Positions 8,370-15,563 of a DNA stretch of 64,000 nucleotides are shown one piece after another. The stretch comes from Nonomuraea rubra (GTDB lineage: Bacteria; Actinomycetota; Actinomycetes; Streptosporangiales; Streptosporangiaceae): positions 6,183,001 to 6,247,000 of the forward strand of contig NZ_JACHMI010000001.1 in NCBI RefSeq assembly GCF_014207985.1. Reading direction: 5' to 3'. The number at the start of each line of letters is the position of its first letter. Position 1 is the first letter of the stretch. The translations under genes were made by a program, and so were the position numbers. Under the pieces are notes generated by a model, which worked only from the letters and a program-made list of their open reading frames with translations, did not search any database and was not told the origin of the DNA.

Positions 8370-8700
8370 ACGTCGAGCCGTGCTTCGCCGCAGGGCTGGA
8401 CGCGCCGCCAGAACAGGGGTGTGAGCCCGCGCCGGTCGGCGGGCTTGAGCAGCTTGGCCCACGCCGGACGGGCGAGAACGTCCGGCCTTCATCGCGTGCA
8501 CTCTGAGGCCGAGGCGCGCAGGGTCCGGGAGCGCACTACTCTCGACCGGCGCTCGACGTGCCAGTAGATGAGGATGCCGCGGCCGCCGTACCTGGAGTGC
8601 CATTCGGTGATGATGTTCAGATCGTAGGCGCGCACATGCGTGGAGTCGGAGGCGACGGTGGTCACCCCTCGCCCCATGGCTCCACGTCCAGGGCGGTAAG
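8370..8700 (-). pseudogene. tnpA: Tn3-family transposase remnant (C-terminal pieces)
   Basis: On the minus strand, codons around 8677-8543 give TTVASDSTHVRAYDLN then ITEWHSRYGGRGILIYWHVE, a hallmark segment of the Tn3 transposase catalytic domain. A second piece at about 8490-8370 (PAWAKLLKPADRRGLTPLFW) resembles the extreme C-terminus of actinobacterial Tn3 transposases; that second match is weaker. Roughly 150 residues that should separate them are missing, so the gene carries an internal deletion and is dead. The neighbouring coiled-coil gene may be cargo of the same element. Confidence 0.65.
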
Positions 8701-8771
8701 GGTCGCGCCCACGATCGCGGTGGCGACCTGCGAGGGTCAGGAGCGGCGCCGGACGTAGCGGGATGTACCCC

Positions 8772-10004
8772 TCACGACGAACGCATCTCAGCCGCCACCG
8801 CACGTTCCCGAAGTTGCGCCGCCTCCGCCCGTACGGACTCCAGCTCCGCCCGCAGATCCTCCAGCCGGATCCGCTCCAGCCGCAACTCCCCCTGAACCCG
8901 ATCACGCTCCTTGACCGCGGCATCGGCCCGCGACTTCTCCCGTGAGACCGCCTTGCGCTCCCGAGCCACGGCCGCGGCCCTCTCCTCTTCCAGCGCCGCC
9001 ACCCTCTCGGCCAGCCGTCCCGCTTCCTCCGCCGCCTGCGCGGCCTCCTTGCGCGCCACCTCGCGGTCCCGCTCAGCCTCCTTGAGCGCCACCGCGCGCT
9101 CCCGCTCGGCTTCAGCCGCGGCCCGCTCGGCCTTGACGGCCCGTTCCACGGCCCGCTCCCGCTCCTGCGCCGCCGCCTCCCCACGCGCCCGGGCCCCGAT
9201 CACGTCACGTTCGGCCTGCTCACGCGCCCGCACGGCCGCCGCCGTCTCCTCCCGGGCGCGCTCAAGCTCCTCGCGCGCCAGCGCCGCTTCCTCCCGAGCC
9301 TGTACGGCCCCGGCCCGCGCCTCCTCCACCTGCCTGCCGGCCAGCTCGACCCGCTCGGCCAGCTCCTGCACGGCCTGATCCCTGGCCTGCTCGGTCAGCT
9401 CGACCCGCCGCTTGGCCTCCTCGGCTCGGCGCTCGGCCAGCTCAGCGCGCCGCTTGGCCTCCTCGGCCGCCTGCAACGCCTGCCGTTCGGTGCTCGCGGC
9501 CTCCCGCAACGCGGCCAGCGCCTGCTCGCGCGCCCGCTCGGCGTCACCCAGCGCGGTCTCGCGCTCCTGCTCGGCCTCATCGAGCCGCACCCGCATCTCG
9601 GCCGTCTGCCTGCGGGCGTGCTCGGTGGCCTCGCGCGCGATCCGTACCTGCTCGAAGGCCTGCTCCCGCTCTGTACGCGCGATCGCCACCCGCGTGTGCG
9701 CCTCAGCCTGCACCGCACTCAGCTTGGCCTCGACACCGGCAGGACTCAGCTCCTCGGCCAGCGCCCGCGCCAGCGGCTCGATCGCCGCGGCCAGCCCGCT
9801 CTCCATCCGGTCGTACAGCTGCTCCGCCCTGGCCAACGCCCCTTCCAGCCCGGGGGTGGCCCGCCGCAACTCCCGCTCCCGCTTGGCAGCAGCCTGGCAG
9901 TCCTTCTCAGGACAGTACGCCTTGGGCCGCCCCCTTCCCCGCCGCTGCTCGATCTGCGCACCGCAGTGCTTACAAGGCGTCACCAGGGTGGTCTCTGCTG
10001 TCAC
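8772..10004 (-). CDS. Zinc-ribbon plus long coiled-coil protein (KfrA-like)
   Basis: A 410-aa protein in two parts. The first 40 residues carry C-x-x-C-G (CKHCGAQIE) and C-P-E-K-D-C separated by a basic GRGRPK stretch, consistent with a small zinc-binding or DNA-contacting head. From about 45 to the end it is a nearly uninterrupted heptad-rich Ala/Glu/Arg coiled coil. Length and composition recall KfrA-type plasmid coiled-coil DNA-binding proteins, though the head is not the KfrA helix-turn-helix. The start is GTG 10004; a TACACT box lies only a few bases upstream, so the mRNA could be leaderless. An AT-rich perfect palindrome lies 22 bp upstream. Next to the Tn3 remnant, it is probably mobile-element cargo. 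Function unknown. Confidence 0.75.
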   Translation of the reverse strand: MTAETTLVTPCKHCGAQIEQRRGRGRPKAYCPEKDCQAAAKRERELRRATPGLEGALARAEQLYDRMESGLAAAIEPLARALAEELSPAGVEAKLSAVQAEAHTRVAIARTEREQAFEQVRIAREATEHARRQTAEMRVRLDEAEQERETALGDAERAREQALAALREAASTERQALQAAEEAKRRAELAERRAEEAKRRVELTEQARDQAVQELAERVELAGRQVEEARAGAVQAREEAALAREELERAREETAAAVRAREQAERDVIGARARGEAAAQERERAVERAVKAERAAAEAERERAVALKEAERDREVARKEAAQAAEEAGRLAERVAALEEERAAAVARERKAVSREKSRADAAVKERDRVQGELRLERIRLEDLRAELESVRAEAAQLRERAVAAEMRSS

Positions 10005-10025
10005 GACGATAGTGTAGCATTTTTG

Positions 10026-10039
10026 ATTTTCTAGAAAAT
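10026..10039. promoter_or_regulatory. AT-rich perfect palindrome upstream of the coiled-coil gene
   Basis: ATTTTCTAGAAAAT is a perfect 14-bp palindrome in a roughly 45-bp AT-rich island, striking in this GC-rich DNA. Its place just upstream of the coiled-coil gene suggests an autoregulatory operator, or a recombination or partition site of the element. Confidence 0.55.
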
Positions 10040-10839
10040 GAAAATCGATAAATCAGATCCGTTGCGCCTGCTGGGACGCGAGCAACTTGCGAGAAGGCAG
10101 AATTCCCGCAAGTAACCCTCGAAGCGGGGGTAGGGCGGCACAGGTCGGCGGGAGGAGGGGGTTGTGGGACCAACCACTAAAATTTCATGGGCGTTCGCCA
10201 CACCCTTACAGTGGGTTGCTCACCTCATTGCAGCACTCAGAGAAGGACAAATCCTCTCGAAGTGGTTGCTTCCTCTCCTGCGCGGCCTGAGTGGCGATGG
10301 CGGCTTGACAGTTGGCCGCCCACGACAGTGGCCCACTCGCCGGGTGGGATCTGCGTCGTTCAGCGAAGGCCGCGCGTCCGGCCCCCACTGCAAGGGATAC
10401 GAACCGACGAAGTCGGACAATTTCCCATCCTCTTGCGGACGATGGGTCGCAGCAGTGTGACGTATCAGCACTGCAAGCCTCGTGACCAATGATGGCCCCA
10501 CCAGCGGATACGTCAGGCGATTGCAGCGGTTTGGTCAGCTCCGTTGCAGTGAGTCTGGTTCGTGAACAGGGCTTTGGTCGCTGCCGCCTCACGCATGATC
10601 GGGCTTGCGTACCAGGGCGGCCACGATAGGAACCCCTGGAAATGCGTCGCGGTTCCGTGCTGAGCCTGCGACGGCTCATGTCTTACTGCCTGGCTGCTTC
10701 TGTGGGTCCGGGCTGTTGGAGCCCTCCCTGTGCGCATGGCATTTGTCTCTCCGGTGGTCGGCGGCTCTGATGTAGCACAAGTTGTCTAAGGTGGCAGGCG
10801 CCCTCCGGGATGTGCCGCTGCCGCGCTTGTTTTGACTGG
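10040..10839. other. 800-bp stretch without a recognisable gene
   Basis: Lower and uneven GC content, with no frame on either strand showing a family signature or the normal third-position GC bias. It separates the coiled-coil gene from recombinase remnants and is probably mobile-element backbone or decayed DNA. Confidence 0.5.
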
Positions 10840-11185
10840 TCAGAGGCCTACGTTGCGCATGGCGTTGTCACGCCATCGATCAACGGCCCTGATGTACCGC
10901 AGCACGACGGGTGAGGCCGGGGCCCAGCGGCCGTGCTTGGCGATGACCGCGACCGGACGCCGGCGGCGTAGGCCACGGTGGCCCCGCCGGCGCGCAGGCT
11001 GTGCGCGGTGAAGGTCTCGGCGCTGGGCACGCGAGCACGGGTGGCGAGGTCACGGACGATGGTGTTGACGGCGTCGGCGCCGAGTGAAGGGCCGATGGTG
11101 CCGTGCCGGTTGATGCGGCGCAGCAGCCGCCCTGTGGTGTGTCCGGCCTGGTCAAGGACGTGCAGCCAGTCGCGCCAGGGAAACC
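10840..11185 (-). pseudogene. Tyrosine recombinase/integrase C-terminal half, frameshifted
   Basis: The minus strand encodes TTGRLLRRINRHGTIG, then FTAHSLRAGGATVAYAAGV with the H-x-x-R box of tyrosine recombinases. A one-base loss after A-A-G-V shifts the frame; in the shifted frame the protein continues VAVIAKHGRWAPASPVVLRY then the terminal R-D-N-A-M-R-N-V-G-L and a TGA at 10840-10842. The N-terminal half is missing beyond about 11185, where unrelated coiled-coil coding DNA begins on the other strand. Confidence 0.8.
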
Positions 11186-11186
11186 C

Positions 11187-11341
11187 GGACCCGCACAGCC
11201 GAGCAGGAACGCGACCAGGCTCGCGGCATGGCCGGGGCGCACGCCGCGGAGGCCGACCGGCTGCGCCGGGCGCTCACCGCCGAACAGCAGCGGCGTGAGC
11301 AAGCCGTCACCGCAGGCGCATTGGCCGAGCAGGGTTGCTGA
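11187..11341 (+). pseudogene. C-terminal fragment of a coiled-coil gene
   Basis: About 50 codons (RTRTAEQERDQARG, then EADRLRRALTAEQQRREQA) form a heptad-rich coiled coil ending at a TGA at 11339-11341. The 5' part is replaced by the integrase remnant at 11186. It is similar in character to the coiled-coil gene at 8772-10004 and may come from a related mobile element. Confidence 0.45.
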
Positions 11342-11399
11342 CGTTGCCGACGAGCGCCCTGTTGGCGGGGCTGACCGCGCTCGCATGAGGGAAGGCCGT

Positions 11400-11975
11400 A
11401 TGAGGCGGATGAGCAGGGGTTCGCGATCTGCTGGCCGGGCGCATGGACACCACGCTGACCGAGGCTCTGACAGGACAGCTACGGGCGACCAAGGACGGCG
11501 CCCGGCTCGCCATGGCCATGGTGGCGGGCGAGATCGACAACGCAGGCGCGCACGAACGGATGCGGACGATCGAGCACCTCGGCGACACCCAGCGGGCCCG
11601 GCTGGTGGTGGAACTGGAGTCCGTCCTGATCACCCCGATCCACCGGGAGGACCTGCTCCGGCTCTCGAGCGCCATCGACGACGTGCTCGACGCGCTGCGC
11701 GACTTCGTCAGGGCGACCCACCTTTACCGGTTACCCCGGCAGACCTGCTTCACCCCGCTGCTCGACCAGGTGATCGCGGGCATCGACGCGCTGGACGAAG
11801 CGGTACGCCATCTGACGTCGAAACCGTCGGCGGCCGTAGGAGACGCGCTGGCGGCCAAGCAGGCCGGTGGCGCGGTGCGCAGGAGGTACCAGTACGAGAT
11901 CGCCCGGATCTTCGCCGGCGAGCTGACCGCGGACAAGATGAAGGAACGCGAGCTCGCCCGCCTCCTCGAGATCGC
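11400..11975 (+). pseudogene. PhoU-like (DUF47) gene, frameshifted at the start and truncated at the end
   Basis: The frame from 11443 (EALTGQLRATKDGARLAMAM, then MRTIEHLGDTQRARLVVELE and LSSAIDDVLDALRDFV) matches the helical DUF47/PhoU-like family tied to phosphate transport. The same frame continues upstream as VRDLLAGR up to an in-frame stop at 11410, while the likely ATG at 11400 is in another frame, so a small indel lies in the GGGG run near 11416. Homology stops at about 11975 (ERELARLLEIAG), some 25 residues short of the usual end, where histidine-kinase sequence begins in a different frame. Confidence 0.65.
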
Positions 11976-11979
11976 CGGC

Positions 11980-12764
11980 ACGTGCCCTATCCGCAGGCCA
12001 AGGACGAGATCCACGACCTGGCCGACAGCGTCAACCACACCCTGGCCCGCCTGCAGGCCGCGATGGAGCAGCAACGGGCCTTCACCTCGGATGCCTCCCA
12101 CGAACTGCGCAGCCCCATCGCCGCGATCCGCGCCGAGGTCGAGGACGCGCTGCTCGCCCCCGAGGAGACCAGCGTGCCCACGGTGGGCAACACCGTCCTG
12201 AGGAGTGTGGACAGGCTGGAGGCCATCGTCGGCGACCTGCTGACCATCGCCCGGCAGGACCACGACCGGCAGGTCGAACGCGAGCCCATCGACCTGTCCG
12301 AGCTCGTCACCACGGAAAGCGGCAGGAGGCCCCACCCGGCCAAGCGCTTCGACTACGCGCTGGAGCCCGGCGTGGTGGTGATCGGCGACCGGGCCCGGCT
12401 GTCACGCCTGCTCTCCAACCTGATCGACAACGCCGAACGGTACGCCGCCTCCACCATCACCCTCCGCGTCAGTCACGTGGCCGGCTCCAAGCGTGACGCC
12501 CACCGCTTCCCGAACGGCATCGCGATGCTGGAGGTGATCGACGACGGAAAGGGCATCGACCCGGGCAAGCGCGAGCTGGTCTTCCAGCGATTCGCCCGCC
12601 TGGACACCGCCCGCGACCGGGGCGCCGGAGGCACCGGGCTGGGCCTGCCGATCGCCCGGCAGACCGCCGAGGCCCACGGCGGCACCCTGGGAATCGAGGA
12701 CTCCACCTGCGGCACCCGCTTCGTCCTGCGCCTCCCCGCCACCGAGAGCACCCGCATCGATTGA
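11980..12764 (+). pseudogene. Sensor histidine kinase lacking its N-terminal half
   Basis: About 260 residues: end of a HAMP linker (VPYPQAKDEIHDLADSVNHT), the HisKA phosphoacceptor box (FTSDASHELRSPIAAIRAE), N box (LLSNLIDNAERY), G1 (EVIDDGKGID), F box and G2 (GTGLGLPIA). The transmembrane sensor half and a start codon with ribosome binding site are missing; upstream lies the truncated PhoU-like gene in another frame. The joint looks like one deletion between two genes, perhaps of a phosphate- or stress-related cluster. No response regulator is nearby. Confidence 0.75.
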
Positions 12765-13049
12765 CCCGATCATCGCGCCACCGCCGAACCGACTCGGCGA
12801 CAGTCCCGCAGCCAGAGTAGAAGTTGGAGGAATCATCGGTCGTGACTAGCCACGTGGTGGCCGATGGCTGGCCCGATGCTCACCGGCTTGGGTCGCCTGG
12901 AAGGGGCTGCCCATCTCGATTGATGAGCTTGCCATGGTCCCGTGATCAGCAGAGGTAGGGGCACGGCCACGCTCCGCGCCCTATCTCCTGGCGCGTTCCG
13001 TGATCTCGGTCAGTTCGGCGCACCCGGCACGGAGGGCGAGGTGTCCCGG
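12765..13049. other. Intergenic region upstream of the quinone oxidoreductase
   Basis: No clear gene. A 24-codon minus-strand frame (12981-13052) starts with a GTG inside the operator and ends E-I-T-E-R-A-R-R-stop. It has good codon use and could be what remains of a divergently transcribed regulator, but this is speculative. Confidence 0.3.
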
Positions 13050-13081
13050 CACAAATTTTGGACTTGTGAGTCCAATTTGTG
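13050..13081. promoter_or_regulatory. Operator-like palindrome upstream of the quinone oxidoreductase
   Basis: Core TTGGACTTGTGAGTCCAA (13058-13075) has perfect 7-bp arms around TGTG, and outer CACAAAT/ATTTGTG arms extend it to 32 bp with a 2-bp offset. Such a site about 60 bp upstream of a quinone oxidoreductase is typical of MarR/HxlR-type redox regulators (QorR-like), but no intact regulator gene adjoins. Confidence 0.6.
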
Positions 13082-13139
13082 GTGCATAGCCTTCGCGAGC
13101 GTAAGCCGCCATCCAAATATCTGCTCGAAGGAGTTTCCC

Positions 13140-14102
13140 ATGCACGCGATCCAGATCGACAGGCACGGTGGCCCCGAGGTCATGATGTGGAGGGAACTGC
13201 CGGAACCGGTCCCAGGACCCGGCGAAGCGCTCGTGCAGCTTGGCGCCGCAGGGGTGAACTACATGGACACGGGCATACGCCGGCAAGGCGCCCCCGGCTG
13301 GACCGCACCGCTGGTCCTTGGCGCAGAAGGAGTGGGCCGGGTCGTCGCGCTCGGTGAGGATGTCGATGGAGTGGCCGTCGGCGACCGGGTGGCCTGGTAT
13401 TACCACCCCGGCAGCTATGCCGAACTGCTCGCCATTCCCGCCGACTCGCTCGTCAAAGTCCCTGAGGGCATCGAGGACGAAACCGCCGCGGCGGTCATGC
13501 TGCAGGGGATCACGGCCCACCACTTCATCACCGAGACGTACCAGGTCAAGCCCGGCGATACGGCCGTGGTGCATGCTGCGGCAGGTGGTGTAGGCCTCCT
13601 GCTGACACAGATGATCAAGACCCGTGGTGCCACGGTGATCGGTCTCGTATCTCGCCATGAGAAGGTCGCGATAGCGCGGAATGCCGGTGCTGACCACGTC
13701 CTCGTGTGGTCCGGCGGCGGCTTCGAGGGGCGGATCAGGGAGTTGACCCGCGGCGAGGGTGCCCACGTCGTCTACGACGGCGGCGGCACTCCAACGTTCC
13801 GATCGTCCCAACTCGCCCTGCGCCCGCACGGGGTGCACGCATACTACGGCCCCATCATGGGCGTGCCGTCCTTCAGGCCGACCGACCTGCCGCACAGCAT
13901 CCTCCTGTCGTACCCGGTGCTGCATGATCACGTGCCCACGCGTGAGGCCCTGGTCCGACGGACTGGCGAAATCTTCGACTTGATCCTCGCGGGACAGCTC
14001 ACACCAGTCATTGGAGGTCGTTATCCCTTGAGAGAGGCGGCGCGAGCCCATGCGGACCTTGAGTCACGCACGACCACCGGAAAGCTGCTGCTCATTCCCT
14101 GA
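13140..14102 (+). CDS. NADPH:quinone oxidoreductase (zeta-crystallin type, zinc-free MDR)
   Basis: A 320-aa medium-chain dehydrogenase/reductase of the quinone oxidoreductase branch. The N-terminal GroES-like domain (about 1-120) contains GVNYMDTGIR and LGAEGVGRVV and lacks the zinc cysteines. The Rossmann domain has the AAAGGVGLLLTQ dinucleotide-binding motif, near residue 145, and the C-terminus has the usual HADLESRTTTGKLLL. It would reduce quinones with NADPH in the cytoplasm, a detoxification role. Start ATG 13140 has GAAGGAG seven bases upstream; a longer frame beginning at 12942 reads through the operator and is unlikely to be used. Probably induced through the palindrome at 13050-13081. 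Confidence 0.92.
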   Translation: MHAIQIDRHGGPEVMMWRELPEPVPGPGEALVQLGAAGVNYMDTGIRRQGAPGWTAPLVLGAEGVGRVVALGEDVDGVAVGDRVAWYYHPGSYAELLAIPADSLVKVPEGIEDETAAAVMLQGITAHHFITETYQVKPGDTAVVHAAAGGVGLLLTQMIKTRGATVIGLVSRHEKVAIARNAGADHVLVWSGGGFEGRIRELTRGEGAHVVYDGGGTPTFRSSQLALRPHGVHAYYGPIMGVPSFRPTDLPHSILLSYPVLHDHVPTREALVRRTGEIFDLILAGQLTPVIGGRYPLREAARAHADLESRTTTGKLLLIP

Positions 14103-14293
14103 TCTGTGCTTGCCTCTTTCCGGCGTGCCGAGATCAACCGACGCGCGCGCACGGAGGCGCCACATGCTGGGACCGGAAATGATCAGCGGGTTGACGCGTA
14201 GGACGATGCTGCCGGTTGGATCAGCTGATCGCGTTTGTTCAGCAGTCGGGGGCTATCAGGTGTGTGCGATCAACCCGTTGCAGGCCAGCCGGT

Positions 14294-14998
14294 TCAAGGA
14301 GCGGCATGGAACCCGCCCAAGCCATCAAGATGGTGGCCCGCGCGCACCAGACGATGGCGTGGGAGCGCACGGGCCGGTCGGCGAGCAGGTGCAGGTCGTT
14401 CTCGCACAGGGCCATCAGGACTTGGCGTTCGTCGATGTTCGGGGTCGCCAGGCCCAGGTGATCGGCAGGTCGGCCGGGGGTGCAGATCAGATGCAGGCGC
14501 AGGCCCCAGAACCAGCATGAGTGGGAGCGGCAGTAGCCGTAGCCGGCCCAGCCGGCCAGGTTCGAGCGCTGGCTGGTGGGGCCGGGAGCGGCCGCACTCG
14601 ACCGGGGTGCTGTCGGCGCTCCAGACCGGGCCGGTCCACAGGTCGGTGTCTTGCGCCAGCGCCCAGATCACCCGTTTGAACAGCGGCAAAGTCTTGTCCA
14701 GGCGCTTGTTGTATCCGGATTGGCCGGGCAGGTAGGCGAAGGCGCCGGGCAGGTGTTCGGGGACGTAGCGCAGCCAGCGGGTCTCAGAGTGGATGCCGAG
14801 CAGCACCTGGGCCACGGCCAGGGTGAGCAGTTCGGCGTCGGTCAGTTGTGGCTTGCGTCCCCGCCGTGGCCGGTGGCCCCCCGCCGACCACCGCGACCGC
14901 CAGGATGGCGGATGCTCATCACCGGTCGGCTCGGCTGCCGGCGGCTTCGGCGCCTCATCCGCCGTGATCAGAGGCTTGGTCATCGCCATCAGCGTCAT
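14294..14998 (-). pseudogene. IS982/IS4-like DDE transposase, multiply frameshifted
   Basis: On the minus strand, RGRKPQLTDAELLTLAVAQV, then WLRYVPEHLPGAF and VWSADSTPVECGRS match the conserved N-terminal and first-aspartate region of IS982-type transposases common in actinobacteria. An extra C after S-R-P shifts the frame; the match continues as TSQRSNLAGWAGYGYCRSHS and WFWGLRLHLICTP, then shifts again. The usual N-terminus is replaced (residues before PRRGRK are not homologous) and the C-terminal third with the catalytic glutamate is not found. No terminal inverted repeats were identified. Dead element. Confidence 0.75.
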
Positions 14999-15121
14999 TC
15001 GGTCGCCTGGGCCACGAGCTTCCTGGAGCCCTAGCGGGGCGGACAATGAGGTGAGCATCTGTGCCGCGGCCGGAAATTTTGCGACCATCTCCATGACCGG
15101 TCACCTTTCGTGAGGATCGCG

Positions 15122-15562
15122 ATGAGCCTTGAATGGCTAGCGGCTCTGGCCGCCGCGGGCGGTACCGCTCTGGTGGAGGCGGCGGCCACGGACGCCTGGA
15201 AGATGGCACGTGACGGGTACGCCCGCTTGTTCGGCAACGGCGACGAGGACCGCACGAGGCTGGCCGAGTCCCGGCTGGACGAGCTCGCGGTGCGCGTGGA
15301 GAGCGCCGGCCCGGAGACCCGGGCGGAGGTGCGGGCCCAGGCGCTCACCGCCTGGCAGGTGCGCTTGGCGGACCTGCTGGAGGAGAGGCCGGAGGCCGAG
15401 GCGGAACTGCGCGACCTGGTGGCCCGCATCGAGGAGCTCGTCCCGGCGGCCGCGGGACAGGTCTGGATCCAGCGCAACACCGCCTCCGATCACGGGACGG
15501 TGAACGCCGTGCAGTACGGCTCCCAGCACGTTCACCGGTATCCGCCCCGCGAACCGGCCTGA
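15122..15562 (+). CDS. Small helical protein with C-terminal signalling motif (Bell-like; candidate effector of an NLR-type pair)
   Basis: A 146-aa protein. Residues 3-35 are a small-residue-rich, partly hydrophobic helix (LAALAAAGGTALVEAAATDAW); residues 36-110 are charged amphipathic helices (WQVRLADLLEERPEAEAELR). Residues 125-138, GTVNAVQYGSQHVH, nearly repeat residues 18-31 of the protein encoded next. Small alpha-helical actinobacterial proteins of this layout, carrying an amyloid-type motif at the C-terminus and encoded beside STAND-TPR proteins, have been described as Bell-domain effectors, analogues of fungal HeLo and MLKL domains that attack membranes. That assignment is by recall of pattern, not by alignment. 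ATG 15122 has GAGGA upstream. Its stop is one base before the start of the next gene, so the two are translationally coupled. Confidence 0.7.
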   Translation: MSLEWLAALAAAGGTALVEAAATDAWKMARDGYARLFGNGDEDRTRLAESRLDELAVRVESAGPETRAEVRAQALTAWQVRLADLLEERPEAEAELRDLVARIEELVPAAAGQVWIQRNTASDHGTVNAVQYGSQHVHRYPPREPA

Positions 15563-15563
15563 C

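Noticed and set aside
11443..12764. A natural fusion of a PhoU-like domain and a histidine kinase
   Set aside because: The two parts are in different reading frames and each is truncated exactly at the joint, so it is a deletion scar.
12841..12960. Small plus-strand frame after GGAGG at 12827
   Set aside because: 39 codons with mixed composition and no resemblance to any family; not enough to call a gene.
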